A program made the position numbers and the translations under genes. From assembly GCA_947176765.1 (NCBI GenBank), contig CAMWRX010000001.1, positions 1-64,000 on the forward strand: a stretch of DNA of 64,000 nt, given 5' to 3'. Source of the stretch: an uncultured bacterium (GTDB lineage: Bacteria; Bacillota; Clostridia; Oscillospirales; Oscillospiraceae). Of this stretch, positions 9,410 through 18,421 are shown in pieces; position 1 is the first letter of the stretch; each line of letters starts with the position of its first letter. Under the pieces are notes generated by a model. That model was given only the letters and a program-made list of their open reading frames with translations, made no database searches and was not told where the DNA came from.

Positions 9410-10921
9410 ATGGATACGGAAAATCGGCGGAAGAGGAAAAAAAGCCCGCCGATTACGCCCAAGCGGGAGGGAGACCCGGCGGAGGAACCCCAGATGGAAG
9501 CCCCCGCCAAGATTCGGCGCCGGGGACGGCTGCGCCGCCGCTGGCTGATGAACACCCTGGCCGTCACCCTGGTGGTGGTGGCCTTTGCGGTGAGCGCGTT
9601 CTCCATCGCCATGTACAGCTATTATACCTCTACCATCCTGGCTACGCTGGAGAGCAAAGCCCAGACCGCAGCCGGGATGTTCCGCAACTATACCGAAACC
9701 AACTATCTCGCCACCGCGCGGCAGTTTGTCAATCAGTTCGAGGAAAAGACCGTGATTGAGGTGCAGATCCTCAACGCCGACGGGCGGGTGAAGATCTCCT
9801 CTATGGTAGGCATCTCCGGCGCCAGCGTCAACAGCCCCGATACGACCTCCGCCATCAGCCTCAAGCGGGTGCGTACCTTTGAGGGAATCGACCCGGACAC
9901 CGGCGACAGCGTGATCTCCGCCTCGGCCCCGGTGATCTATAATGGCACGGTGGTGGGTGTGGTCCGCATGGTCACCTCTCTGCGGGAAGTGCAGAATCAG
10001 ATGATCCGCATAGTGGCGGTCACCTCCGCCATCGGGCTGTCTATCCTGATCGTCATGGGGATCATTGCCTCCTATTTCATCCGCTCCGTGCTGGATCCGG
10101 TGATCCGGGTGACGGAGACCGCCAAGCGCATCGCCGCGGGCAGCTACGGTGTGCAGATGGAAAAGCGGTCCGACGATGAGATGGGTGAGCTGGTGGACAG
10201 CATCAACGATATGTCCATGAAGATTGATCAGGCCGAGCGAACCCAGTCGGAGTTTATCTCCTCTGTCTCCCACGAGCTGCGTACCCCCTTGACCGCCATC
10301 AACGGCTGGGCTGAGACGCTGTATAGCGGCGAGGTCCGGGGGGCCGCCGACGTGAAGAAGGGGATGGGCATCATCGTGTCCGAGGCCCAGCGGCTGACCC
10401 GCATGGTGGAGGAGCTGCTGGAGTTCTCCCGGATGGAGACAGGGCGGTTTAATTTGTCTGTGGAGCCCATCGACATCCTGGCGGAACTGGAGGACGCGGT
10501 GTACACCTACCGGGAGTTCTTCCGCCGCAAGGGGCTGGAGCTGGACTACACCGAGTGTACGGAAGAGCTGCCCATCATCAGCGGCGACCCGGAGCGGCTG
10601 CGGCAGGTGTTCTGCAACCTACTGGACAACGCGGACAAGCACGGCGGCTCAGGAGGCCGGGTGGAGGTGTCCGTGGGCCGGGAGGAGGACGAGGTGGTCA
10701 TCCGCATCCGGGATCACGGCCCCGGCGTACCGGAGGACGAGCTGCCCTTTATCAAATATAAGTTCTACAAGGGCTCATCCAAGGCCCGGGGCTCCGGCAT
10801 CGGCCTGGCCGTGTGCGATGAGATCATCAACAGCCACAACGGCAGCCTGGACATCGGAAACGCCCCCGGCGGCGGATGTGTGGTTACCATCCGTCTGCCC
10901 ATCGGAGTGGAAAGCGTGTAG
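9410..10921 (+). CDS. Membrane sensor histidine kinase
   Basis: A 503-residue kinase. It has an unusually long charged cytoplasmic N-terminus (about 1-43), a first membrane helix (about 44-66), an extracytoplasmic sensor region of about 130 residues, a second helix near 198-220, a HAMP linker, a HisKA domain with the phosphorylated His in SHELRTPL (about residue 288) and an HATPase domain with N-box NLLDNADKHG, RDHGPGVP and GSGIGLAV. No cognate ligand is evident. Operon position next to the response regulator makes the pair near certain. Confidence 0.93.
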   Translation: MDTENRRKRKKSPPITPKREGDPAEEPQMEAPAKIRRRGRLRRRWLMNTLAVTLVVVAFAVSAFSIAMYSYYTSTILATLESKAQTAAGMFRNYTETNYLATARQFVNQFEEKTVIEVQILNADGRVKISSMVGISGASVNSPDTTSAISLKRVRTFEGIDPDTGDSVISASAPVIYNGTVVGVVRMVTSLREVQNQMIRIVAVTSAIGLSILIVMGIIASYFIRSVLDPVIRVTETAKRIAAGSYGVQMEKRSDDEMGELVDSINDMSMKIDQAERTQSEFISSVSHELRTPLTAINGWAETLYSGEVRGAADVKKGMGIIVSEAQRLTRMVEELLEFSRMETGRFNLSVEPIDILAELEDAVYTYREFFRRKGLELDYTECTEELPIISGDPERLRQVFCNLLDNADKHGGSGGRVEVSVGREEDEVVIRIRDHGPGVPEDELPFIKYKFYKGSSKARGSGIGLAVCDEIINSHNGSLDIGNAPGGGCVVTIRLPIGVESV

Positions 10922-10957
10922 GGCCGGATCAAATATCGAACAAAAGTTCAAAAACTC

Positions 10958-10986
10958 TTGCGTTTTTCCGCCGCTTCTGATATACT
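10958..10986 (+). promoter_or_regulatory. Promoter of the DUF1385 gene
   Basis: TTGCGT (-35), exactly 17 bases, TATACT (-10), 33 bases before the start codon. It separates the DUF1385-prmC unit from the upstream kinase. Confidence 0.7.
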
Positions 10987-11018
10987 GTGGAAAAGCGGCG
11001 GGACAGAGGAGACAGGAC

Positions 11019-11981
11019 ATGGCAAAACGAGATACAAATACCCCCTTTAAGACGAGCTGCGGCGGACAGGCGCTGATCGAGGGCATCCTCATGCAGGGCC
11101 CGGGGAAACGGGCTATGGTGGTGCGCGGGCCGGACGGCGGGCTGACCATTGAGGAGGAGGCCGCCAAGCCCCGGTCGGGGCTGGCCAAGCTGCCCTTCAT
11201 CCGGGGACTGTTCATCTTCGGCGGCTCCATGGTTCACGGCATGAAGGCGCTGATGCGCTCCGCCGAGCTGTCCGACGACGGCAGCATGGAGGAAGAGCTG
11301 ACGGGCCTGGATAAGTGGATCAGCGACCATTTTGAGGAGAAAAAAGCCATGAGCATTATCATCACCCTGGCGGCGGTGATTGGCATCGCCTTTTCCGTGG
11401 GACTGTTCATCCTGCTGCCCACCGCTCTGACAGGGCTGATCGGGCTGGCGTGGACGACCATGCCGCTGTGGGTGCGCTCGGTGATCGAGGGTGTGCTGAA
11501 GGTGGTCATCTTCATGACCTACCTCTATCTGTGTTCCAAAATGAAGGAGATCCACCGGGTATTCGAGTACCACGGAGCGGAGCATAAGACCATCTACTGC
11601 TATGAAAACGGCCTGGAGCTGACGGTGGAAAATGTCCGTAAACAGCCCCGGCATCACCCCCGGTGCGGCACCAGCTTCCTGTTCGTGGTCATCACGGTGT
11701 CCATTTTCCTGTCCATTGTGGTGTTCACCCCGCTGGAAATTGAGAATACCTTTTTGCGCATGGCGCTGCATCTGCTGATGCTGCCGGTCATCGTGGGGGT
11801 GACTTATGAGTTCAACCGCTTTGTGGGCGGCCACGACGGCCCGGTGTGCAGAGTCCTGCGGGGGCCCGGTATGTGGATGCAGAACTTCACCACCTTTGAG
11901 CCGGACGATTCCATGATTGAGGTGGGGATCGAGGCGCTGAAGCGGGTGCTGCCCGAGGAAAAGGGCACCGACAAGTGGTGA
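11019..11981 (+). CDS. DUF1385 (YqhQ-like) membrane protein
   Basis: A 320-residue protein starting TSCGGQALIEGILMQGP after a short leader, the characteristic opening of the DUF1385 family. It has four or so membrane helices (two around residues 110-175, two near 220-265), the conserved YHGAEHKTI segment, the cluster RHHPRCGTSF and C-terminal GPGMWMQ. The biochemical role is unknown. ATG 11019 was chosen for the GAGGAGACAGG site and start of homology; the frame is open further upstream into the kinase gene. In many Firmicutes it precedes prmC and prfA, and prmC follows here. Confidence 0.88.
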   Translation: MAKRDTNTPFKTSCGGQALIEGILMQGPGKRAMVVRGPDGGLTIEEEAAKPRSGLAKLPFIRGLFIFGGSMVHGMKALMRSAELSDDGSMEEELTGLDKWISDHFEEKKAMSIIITLAAVIGIAFSVGLFILLPTALTGLIGLAWTTMPLWVRSVIEGVLKVVIFMTYLYLCSKMKEIHRVFEYHGAEHKTIYCYENGLELTVENVRKQPRHHPRCGTSFLFVVITVSIFLSIVVFTPLEIENTFLRMALHLLMLPVIVGVTYEFNRFVGGHDGPVCRVLRGPGMWMQNFTTFEPDDSMIEVGIEALKRVLPEEKGTDKW

Positions 11982-12012
11982 GAAAAGACTGAAACAGAGA
12001 GGGTGAGAGCCC

Positions 12013-12900
12013 ATGCCCGCCACCTATAACGACCTATATCTGGACGCCCGGAAGGCCCTGAAGGGGACGGGGGTGGAACAGGCCCAGCTGGAGGCCCAGG
12101 AGCTGCTGTGCTTTGCCTCGGGCAAGAGCCGGGGGGAATTTCTCCGGGATCTGCCGCTATACGCCTCCGACGAGGTGGAGCGCCGCTTCCGGGGCCTGCT
12201 GGAGCGCCGCCTGAAAGGGGAGCCGGTGGCCTATCTCATCGGTGAGTGGGAATTCTACGGCCTGACTCTGGACGTCTGCCGGGATGTGCTCATCCCCCGG
12301 CCGGACACCGAGACGCTGGTGGAGCGGGGGATCCTGTTTGTCCGGGATCTGCCGGACGGGACGCGGGTGCTGGATCTGTGCGCCGGCAGCGGCTGCATCG
12401 GTCTTGCCATCGCGGATAACTGCCCCAACACCAGAGTGATTCTGGCGGAGTGGTGGTCGGACGCCCTGCGGGTGGCCCGGCAGAATATCCTGCGTTGCGG
12501 TCTTTCCCAGCAGGTTACCGCCGCCCAGGTGGACGCATTGGAATCTCCGCCCCGGCTGCTGCGGGATTTTGATTTGATCTTGTGTAATCCCCCCTATATC
12601 CCCACGTTGGAGGTGGGGCGGCTGGATCCGTCGGTTCGGGACTACGAACCCCGCATTGCCCTGGACGGCGGCGAGGACGGCTTGAAATTCTACCGGGCCG
12701 TCGCGAAAAAGTGGAAGTGCGCCCTGAAGCCCGGGGGAAAGCTGATTTTTGAAGTTGGCTACGACCAGGCCCCGGCGGTGCGGGCCATCATGGCGGAGCA
12801 GGGCTTCGCTGATATTCAGACCACCATGGATCCCGGTTTGCACTGGCGGGTGGTGGAAGGAAATACAGATTGGAGGGCCGACGATGAAAAAGTGGTATGA
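12013..12900 (+). CDS. prmC: Peptide chain release factor N5-glutamine methyltransferase
   Basis: Methylates the glutamine of the GGQ loop in release factors RF1 and RF2 using S-adenosylmethionine. The N-terminal helical domain (1-90) is followed by a Rossmann methyltransferase domain with motif DLCAGSGCIG (121-130) and the catalytic NPPY (192-195). At 295 residues it has family length. It starts 31 bases after the DUF1385 gene with a GAGAGGGTGAG site. The prfA gene usually next to it is absent. Its last 17 bases overlap the start of the TIGR04076 gene. Confidence 0.95.
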   Translation: MPATYNDLYLDARKALKGTGVEQAQLEAQELLCFASGKSRGEFLRDLPLYASDEVERRFRGLLERRLKGEPVAYLIGEWEFYGLTLDVCRDVLIPRPDTETLVERGILFVRDLPDGTRVLDLCAGSGCIGLAIADNCPNTRVILAEWWSDALRVARQNILRCGLSQQVTAAQVDALESPPRLLRDFDLILCNPPYIPTLEVGRLDPSVRDYEPRIALDGGEDGLKFYRAVAKKWKCALKPGGKLIFEVGYDQAPAVRAIMAEQGFADIQTTMDPGLHWRVVEGNTDWRADDEKVV

Positions 12901-13231
12901 CGAGGAATACGAATTTGAGGTCGAGGTAATCGGCTTCCTTCACGGCGACCACACGGAGCGGTACTGTCGGAATGGCGAGGAAATTGGGGACAAATACACC
13001 TGTACCTACGGCTGCCCCGTCAACCAGGACGGACACGGCATCTGCCCCAAGCTGATGATGGTCATGTTCCCGGTGATGGAGGCGGTCCGGAGCGGCGGCG
13101 ATTTGGAGAACATCGGCGGGGACAGCCCGAACAGCAAGGTGTTCGTATGCCCGGACGGCTGCGTCATGTTCCGGCTGACCGCAAAGAAGCTTGGAAACGA
13201 GAATTTTTTCAAGGGGAAGTTTTTTGACTAG
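12884..13231 (+). CDS. TIGR04076 family small protein (first of two in the window)
   Basis: A 115-residue acidic protein with seven cysteines. Features shared with the protein at 44879-45130 are an N-terminal beta strand, a GEE segment, a CP.. LxxxxxPxxxAL-type helix and a C-terminal CPDG motif, which I associate with TIGR04076. Function is unknown. The start ATG 12884 has GGAGG 6 bases upstream, inside prmC, so the two are translationally coupled. It lies 25 bases before a GNAT gene. Confidence 0.6.
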   Translation: MKKWYDEEYEFEVEVIGFLHGDHTERYCRNGEEIGDKYTCTYGCPVNQDGHGICPKLMMVMFPVMEAVRSGGDLENIGGDSPNSKVFVCPDGCVMFRLTAKKLGNENFFKGKFFD

Positions 13232-13256
13232 CCTTTTTATAAAAAGGAGTACGAAC

Positions 13257-13691
13257 ATGGCTGTGGAGATCAAGAGCGAGCGCATATCCGCCGAAGAATA
13301 CATTGAATTCTTGAAAAGGACGGATTTGGGTTCGCAGTATCCGAAGGAGCGGTTTGAGGAGCGCATCCAAAAGCTGGTGCAAAACGCGTCTGTCAGCCTG
13401 ACCGCGCGGGACGCCGATGGAAAAATCATCGGGGTATGCTTTGGCATTACGGATTTTGCGTACTGGCTGTTTATCACTGATATTGGGGTTGACCGGGCCT
13501 GTACCGGGCAGGGCATTGGCAGGCTGCTGATGGAACAGGCCCACGAGGCCGCAGGTGGGAAAAAGGACATTGCCGTGTATTTATGTGCCAATACGAACGC
13601 CCTTCCGTTTTATGAAAAGCTCGGCATGGCCCGCGCGGACGATGTGATGGAATATAACCACATTGAATGGACGGGCTTTAAAGTGGAGTAA
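13257..13691 (+). CDS. GNAT-family N-acetyltransferase
   Basis: A 144-residue acetyl-CoA dependent transferase. The acetyl-CoA binding motif A is seen as DIGVDRACTGQGIGRLLM (about 88-105), followed by motif B with CANTNALPFYEKLGM (about 119-133). The substrate is not evident. AAAAAGGAG lies 8 bases before the ATG; the longer in-frame extension overlaps the preceding gene and lacks a site. Confidence 0.9.
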   Translation: MAVEIKSERISAEEYIEFLKRTDLGSQYPKERFEERIQKLVQNASVSLTARDADGKIIGVCFGITDFAYWLFITDIGVDRACTGQGIGRLLMEQAHEAAGGKKDIAVYLCANTNALPFYEKLGMARADDVMEYNHIEWTGFKVE

Positions 13692-13794
13692 ATATCGGAT
13701 TAAGTCCGGTTTATAGGACTGTAGAGAGAGTAATATATGGGACAGCAAGAGGCCGGCAGACTCCAAACGCGCCGGCGGGAAAGGATGATTGTAC

Positions 13795-14895
13795 ATGGCA
13801 GACAAGAAAAAGCAGGTGGAATCCGCAGCTCCCGCCGCGGACAAAAAGAAAGCGCTGGACACCGCCATCGCGCAGATCGAGAAGGACTTCGGCAAGGGCT
13901 CCATTATGCGCTTGGGGGAGAACACCCACATTGTGGTGGAGGCTATCCCCACGGGCTCGCTGTCCCTGGACATTGCGCTGGGCATCGGCGGTGTGCCCAA
14001 GGGGCGTATCATTGAGATTTATGGCCCCGAGTCCTCCGGTAAAACCACCCTGGCCCTGCACATCGTGGCCGAGGCCCAGAAGCGGGGGGGCGAGGTGGCT
14101 TTCATCGACGCCGAGCACGCCCTGGACCCCACCTACGCTCGGGCCCTGGGGGTGGACATCGACTCCATGCTGATTTCCCAGCCGGACACCGGCGAGCAGG
14201 GCCTTGAAATCTGCGAGGCCCTGGTGCGCTCCGGCGCCATCGACGTGGTGGTGGTGGACTCGGTGGCGGCGCTGACCCCCCGGGCGGAGATCGAGGGGGA
14301 CATGGGCGACAGCCATGTTGGCCTGTTGGCCCGGCTCATGAGCCAGGCCCTGCGCAAGCTGGCCGGATCCATCGCCAAAACCAACTGCATCGTCATCTTC
14401 ATCAACCAGCTGCGCGAAAAGGTGGGCGTTATCTACGGCAACCCAGAGGTGACCACCGGCGGCCGGGCGCTGAAGTTCTACTCCTCTGTGCGCATGGAAG
14501 TGCGCCGCATCGAGGCCATCAAAAACGGCAGCGAGATCATCGGCAACCGCACCCGGGCCAAGATCGTGAAGAACAAAGTGGCGCCCCCCTTCCGGGAGGC
14601 GGAGTTCGAGATCATGTACGGTGAGGGCATTTCCAAGCTGGGCGAGCTGGTGGATCTGGCCGTCAAGCTGGATATCGTGCAGAAGTCCGGCTCCTGGTTC
14701 TCTATGGGGGAGACCCGGGTGGGCCAGGGCAAGGACGCGGTGAAGAAGTATTTCCAGGACAACCCGGAGATTGCCGGGAAGGTGGAGGCGGAGGTGCGGG
14801 CCAACGCCTATAAGCTGATGAGTCCCCAGTCCCAGGTCGCCGCCCGTGCCGCGGGCCGCGCGGTGGACGTGTCCGCGGATGATTTTGAAGGCTAA
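13795..14895 (+). CDS. recA: Recombinase A
   Basis: Forms filaments on single-stranded DNA, catalyses strand exchange and triggers LexA cleavage. The 366-residue protein has Walker [10 protein letters not shown] (77-85), Walker B around [10 protein letters not shown], loop L1/L2 region with [21 protein letters not shown], and a short acidic C-terminus. ATG 13795 follows an AAGGATG site. No GAAC-N4-GTTC SOS box was seen in the 100 bases upstream. It is followed 15 bases later by an AT-rich unknown gene and then recX, so the transcript likely includes both. Confidence 0.98.
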   Translation: MADKKKQVESAAPAADKKKALDTAIAQIEKDFGKGSIMRLGENTHIVVEAIPTGSLSLDIALGIGGVPKGRIIEIYGPESSGKTTLALHIVAEAQKRGGEVAFIDAEHALDPTYARALGVDIDSMLISQPDTGEQGLEICEALVRSGAIDVVVVDSVAALTPRAEIEGDMGDSHVGLLARLMSQALRKLAGSIAKTNCIVIFINQLREKVGVIYGNPEVTTGGRALKFYSSVRMEVRRIEAIKNGSEIIGNRTRAKIVKNKVAPPFREAEFEIMYGEGISKLGELVDLAVKLDIVQKSGSWFSMGETRVGQGKDAVKKYFQDNPEIAGKVEAEVRANAYKLMSPQSQVAARAAGRAVDVSADDFEG

Positions 14896-14910
14896 GGAAA
14901 GGGCGATAGG

Positions 14911-15246
14911 ATGGATACAGATTCTTTGAAATTAGAGTTGAAAAAGCGGTATATTTCTACTTATCAAGAGTGTAAAAAGTTTGGATATACGCCTACACGC
15001 TTTTTGAACATGGTTAGTAGCAGAGACGATATTATTATGGTTACCAGGCAGTTGATTTATAAAGATGGTGGAACGTTGGGTTTTGAAACGCTCCGCCAGA
15101 ATGGTCGGTTGGATTTATCGGTAGAGAGGATTATTTTAGAGGAAAAATTTCGTGATTTATTTATAAAAGAAGACCTGGTTACAGCATATAATCGTTTAGA
15201 AGAATATGGATATCCAGACTTGGATCAGATTGATAAACCGAAATGA
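14911..15246 (+). CDS. Uncharacterised AT-rich small gene between recA and recX
   Basis: A 111-residue predicted helical cytoplasmic protein with no Cys-rich or membrane segment. Recognisable features are YxECKKFGYTPTRFLNMV near the start and GRLDLSVERIILEEKF and a terminal RLEEYGYPD. I recall similar sequence patterns in small uncharacterised bacterial proteins but no function. Base composition is clearly lower in GC than recA and recX, with many A/T-ending codons. The stop overlaps the recX start by four bases (ATGA), and an AAAGGGCGATAGG site precedes its own start, so it is expressed with the operon. Recent acquisition is an inference from composition. Confidence 0.75.
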   Translation: MDTDSLKLELKKRYISTYQECKKFGYTPTRFLNMVSSRDDIIMVTRQLIYKDGGTLGFETLRQNGRLDLSVERIILEEKFRDLFIKEDLVTAYNRLEEYGYPDLDQIDKPK

Positions 15247-15938
15247 AGATCGAAAAACTGGAGCCCTCCAAGCACAAAGAGGGCCGCTGGCTGGTGTGGC
15301 TGGATGATGCCTCCATCGTCCGTGTGGGCGAGGGGGACGTGGTGTCCCTGGGTCTTTACGCCGGGAAGGAGCTGTCCGACGAGGAGGGCGAAGCCCTTGC
15401 CGCCGCCGGGGAGCGTTCAAAACTCATGGAGCGGGCGGTGGGGCTGCTGTCCCTGCGGCCCATGTCCCGGCGGGAGCTGCTGGACAAGCTGTGCGCCCCG
15501 CCCCGGCAGAAAAAAGATAAGTACCCCTATGACAAGCTGGACGACGCCCCTGACCCGGAGCTTTTGCAGGCCCAAAAGGAGGCCGTCCGGGAGCGGGCCG
15601 AGGCGGTGGCTGACCGGCTCACCGAGCTGGGGTTGCTCAATGACGGGGAGTACGCCCGCATGGTGGTGCGCCACTACGCCGCCAAGGGCTACGGCCCCCG
15701 AAAGCTCCGGGACGAGCTGTACCGCCGGGGGGTTCCCCGTTCGTTCTGGGAGGACGCCATGGAGGAGCGGGAGCCGGACGACAGTCAGATTGACAAGTTG
15801 GCGAGGCAGAAGCTCCGCGGGACCGAGCCTACTCGGGAGAATTTGAAAAAAGTATCCGACTATCTGGCCCGCCGGGGCTATGGATGGGAGGAGATTTCCG
15901 CCGCCCTGGAGCGGCTCCGGGAGGAGGAATGGGAGTAA
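15243..15938 (+). CDS. recX: RecX regulatory protein
   Basis: Inhibits RecA filament growth in the species studied. The 231-residue protein is helical with three RecX repeats: the first around ERAVGLLSLRPMSRRELLDKL, the second LGLLNDGEYARMVVRHYAAKGYGPRKLRDEL, the third KVSDYLARRGYGWEEISAAL. The N-terminal beta part (1-60) is typical of clostridial RecX. It overlaps the upstream AT-rich gene by four bases and its end overlaps the rimO ribosome-binding region. Confidence 0.92.
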   Translation: MKIEKLEPSKHKEGRWLVWLDDASIVRVGEGDVVSLGLYAGKELSDEEGEALAAAGERSKLMERAVGLLSLRPMSRRELLDKLCAPPRQKKDKYPYDKLDDAPDPELLQAQKEAVRERAEAVADRLTELGLLNDGEYARMVVRHYAAKGYGPRKLRDELYRRGVPRSFWEDAMEEREPDDSQIDKLARQKLRGTEPTRENLKKVSDYLARRGYGWEEISAALERLREEEWE

Positions 15939-17263
15939 TGGGTTATAAAGTGGCGTTCCAGTCCCTGGGCTGCGCCAAAAACCTGGTGAACACCGAGCAG
16001 ATGATGGCCCTGTGCCGGGACGCAGGCTTTACCGTCACCGGCGACCCGGAGGGGGCGGACGTGGCGGTGCTGAACACCTGCGGCTTCATTGAGTCGGCGA
16101 AGAGCGAGGCCATTGACAGCATTCTGGAGCTTGCCGCGCTGAAAAACGAGGGAAAGCTGAAAAAGCTGCTGGTGGCTGGCTGTCTGGCCCAGCGCTACCC
16201 GGATGATATCCGCGCCGAACTGCCCGAGGTGGACGGCCTTTTAGGCACCGGCAGCTACACCGACGTGGTGTCCGCCGTGGAGCAGCTCATGGCGGGGGAG
16301 AGGCCGGAGCAGTTCGGCGACATCCACCGCACCTATGAGGACGGGGAGCGCTGGGTGACCACGCCGCCCTACACCGCCTATCTGAAGATTGCGGAGGGGT
16401 GTTCCAACGGCTGCGCCTTCTGTGTCATCCCCCGTTTGAGGGGGAAATACCGAAGCCGTTCCCTGGAAGCCCTGCTCGCCGAGGCGGAAGGGCTGGCCCG
16501 CCGTGGGGTGAAGGAGCTGATCGTCATCGCCCAGGACATCACCCGGTACGGGCTTGATCTGGGGGATGGCACGACGCTTGCCAAGCTTCTGACCGAGCTG
16601 TGCAAGCTGGATTTCCACTGGATACGGCTCCACTACCTCTACCCGGAGGCGGTAACCGACGAGTTGATCCAGGTCATTGCCCGGGAAAAGAAGATTGTCC
16701 ACTATCTGGACATCCCCATCCAGCACGCCAATGACGGCATCTTGAAGGCCATGCGCCGCCGGAGCACAAAGGCGGAGATCGAAGCGCTGTTTGCCAAGCT
16801 TCGCGCCGCCATGCCCGACGTGGTCATCCGCACATCGCTGATCTGCGGTCTGCCCGGAGAGGGTGAGGCGGAGTTCGAGGAGCTGTGCGACTTCCTGCGG
16901 GAGCAGAAGCTCCAGCGGGCGGGGGTGTTCCAGTTCTCCCCAGAGGAGGGGACGCTGGCCGCCGCCATGGAAAATCAGGTGGATCCCGAGACAGCGGCCC
17001 GCCGGGTGGAGCTGGTGGTGGATCTCCAGTCCCGGATTATGGACGGGTACAACGAGGACCGGCTAGGCACGTGCATGGAGGTTCTCTGCGAGGGCTTTGA
17101 CGGGGAGGCAGGCTGCTATGCGGGCCGCACCTACGCCGACTCAGTGGACATTGATGGCCGGGTGCTGTTTACGGCGGCGGGCCTGATCCCGGCGGGGGAG
17201 TTTGTGTGGGTGCGCATCACCGGCGTGTCCGACGGCGACCTGACTGGGGAAATGGAGGGCTGA
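15938..17263 (+). CDS. rimO: Ribosomal protein S12 (Asp89) methylthiotransferase
   Basis: Radical-SAM enzyme that methylthiolates an aspartate of ribosomal protein S12. N-terminal UPF0004 domain with cluster cysteines at 12, 48 and 82, radical-SAM motif CSNGCAFC (155-162) and a C-terminal TRAM domain. The sequence SLGCAKNLVNTE and IPRLRGKYRSR distinguish RimO from MiaB. ATG 15938 was chosen; ATG 15929 in the recX tail is an alternative start adding three residues. The recX stop (TAA-type, ending 15938) shares the A of this start codon. Confidence 0.93.
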   Translation: MGYKVAFQSLGCAKNLVNTEQMMALCRDAGFTVTGDPEGADVAVLNTCGFIESAKSEAIDSILELAALKNEGKLKKLLVAGCLAQRYPDDIRAELPEVDGLLGTGSYTDVVSAVEQLMAGERPEQFGDIHRTYEDGERWVTTPPYTAYLKIAEGCSNGCAFCVIPRLRGKYRSRSLEALLAEAEGLARRGVKELIVIAQDITRYGLDLGDGTTLAKLLTELCKLDFHWIRLHYLYPEAVTDELIQVIAREKKIVHYLDIPIQHANDGILKAMRRRSTKAEIEALFAKLRAAMPDVVIRTSLICGLPGEGEAEFEELCDFLREQKLQRAGVFQFSPEEGTLAAAMENQVDPETAARRVELVVDLQSRIMDGYNEDRLGTCMEVLCEGFDGEAGCYAGRTYADSVDIDGRVLFTAAGLIPAGEFVWVRITGVSDGDLTGEMEG

Positions 17264-17266
17264 GCG

Positions 17267-17848
17267 TTGGAGATGCTGTACCACGTCTCGCCCACGCCGG
17301 GGCTGACGGTGCTGAAGCCCAGCGTGACGAAATACTTCGGCAAGCCGAAGCAGGTGTGCCTGACGGCCAGCCTGCCCATGGCCCTGATGTACGGGATTCG
17401 ACACTTCGAGTACACCTACGGCTACACGAGGGATGGAAGGATCTATTATGAGGAGTACTTCCCCAATGCCTTGGAGGAGCTGTATCGGGGGAAGGCGGCT
17501 TCCCTTTACACCTGTTCCCGCAGGCCGGATATGGAGACGACCCAAATCCCCAATGAGTACGTCACCCCAAGTGGGGTGACCGTGGATGCGGAGCTGCCGA
17601 TTCCAGACGTCTGCGAGGCCCTGCTGGAGCAAGAGCGGCTGGGGGCGCTGAAAATCGTCCGCTGGAACGAGATGGATGAAGGGCGGCGGCGCTGGGTCGT
17701 CCGCGCCGAGGCGGACACCATCCGGGAGAATGGCCTGCTGGCCCGGCCCGATGACCCCTTTGCCCGTTATATGCAGGAGAAGTATCCGGAGAGCTGGGCA
17801 CTCGCCGCGGAGGGCCTCCCCGGCGAGTTGAAACATAACCAGTGCTGA
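17267..17848 (+). CDS. Uncharacterised protein between rimO and pgsA
   Basis: A 193-residue soluble protein starting MEMLYHVSPTPGLTVLKPS, with VCLTASLPMALMYGI next and a C-terminal region rich in Arg/Glu. The opening YHVSP..LKP and the later YEEYFP block loosely recall ADP-ribosyltransferase-fold proteins that start with YHGS, but no catalytic triad can be pointed to; I do not recognise the family. I use TTG 17267, 10 bases after GGAGG; ATG 17273 is the alternative. It is three bases from rimO and 18 bases from pgsA, so it is part of the same operon. Composition matches its neighbours. Confidence 0.75.
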   Translation: MEMLYHVSPTPGLTVLKPSVTKYFGKPKQVCLTASLPMALMYGIRHFEYTYGYTRDGRIYYEEYFPNALEELYRGKAASLYTCSRRPDMETTQIPNEYVTPSGVTVDAELPIPDVCEALLEQERLGALKIVRWNEMDEGRRRWVVRAEADTIRENGLLARPDDPFARYMQEKYPESWALAAEGLPGELKHNQC

Positions 17849-17866
17849 ACATGAAGGAGGAAAACC

Positions 17867-18403
17867 ATGAACTTACCTAACAAACTGACCATGATGCGTG
17901 TCATCCTCATCCCCGTGTACCTGGTGCTGTGGCACCTGGAATTTCCCGGCAACAACTACGCCGCCCTGGCCGTTTTCGTTGTGGCCAGCCTCACCGACTT
18001 TTTGGACGGCTATATCGCCCGAAAGAACAACCTGGTGACGGATTTCGGCAAGTTCATGGATCCCTTGGCGGATAAGATGCTGGTGCTCACCGCCATGACC
18101 TGCTTCTGCGCCATGGATCGCTTCCCGGACTGGGCGCTGGTCATTGTCATGGCCCGGGAGTTCGCCGTGTCCGGCCTGCGGCTGGTGGCGGTGGACAACG
18201 GCCGCGTGATTGCCGCCGGGTGGTCGGGCAAGGTCAAGACCTTCTCGACCATGGTTTGCCTGTGCCTGATGCACCTGACCATCCTGCCCATTCCCACCGA
18301 GGTGCTGGACTGGGTGTGCGTCATCGTCATTGCTGGCACCACCCTGTACTCCGGCGTGGAGTACTTTGTGAAGAACCGGGACGTACTCAACTGGAACAAG
18401 TGA
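17867..18403 (+). CDS. pgsA: CDP-diacylglycerol-glycerol-3-phosphate 3-phosphatidyltransferase
   Basis: Integral membrane enzyme making phosphatidylglycerol phosphate from CDP-diacylglycerol and glycerol-3-phosphate. The CDP-alcohol phosphotransferase signature DGxxARxxxxxxxxGxxxDxxxD is complete at about residues 46-67. Four to five membrane helices follow, total 178 residues, a normal length. The start follows AAGGAGG by 8 bases. The gene is last in the recA-recX-rimO unit; a strong terminator follows. Confidence 0.95.
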   Translation: MNLPNKLTMMRVILIPVYLVLWHLEFPGNNYAALAVFVVASLTDFLDGYIARKNNLVTDFGKFMDPLADKMLVLTAMTCFCAMDRFPDWALVIVMAREFAVSGLRLVAVDNGRVIAAGWSGKVKTFSTMVCLCLMHLTILPIPTEVLDWVCVIVIAGTTLYSGVEYFVKNRDVLNWNK

Positions 18404-18421
18404 TTTGATTGGTCAAAAAGC

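Noticed and set aside
13692-13794. SOS box upstream of recA
   Set aside because: No GAAC-N4-GTTC or close variant was found in this interval.
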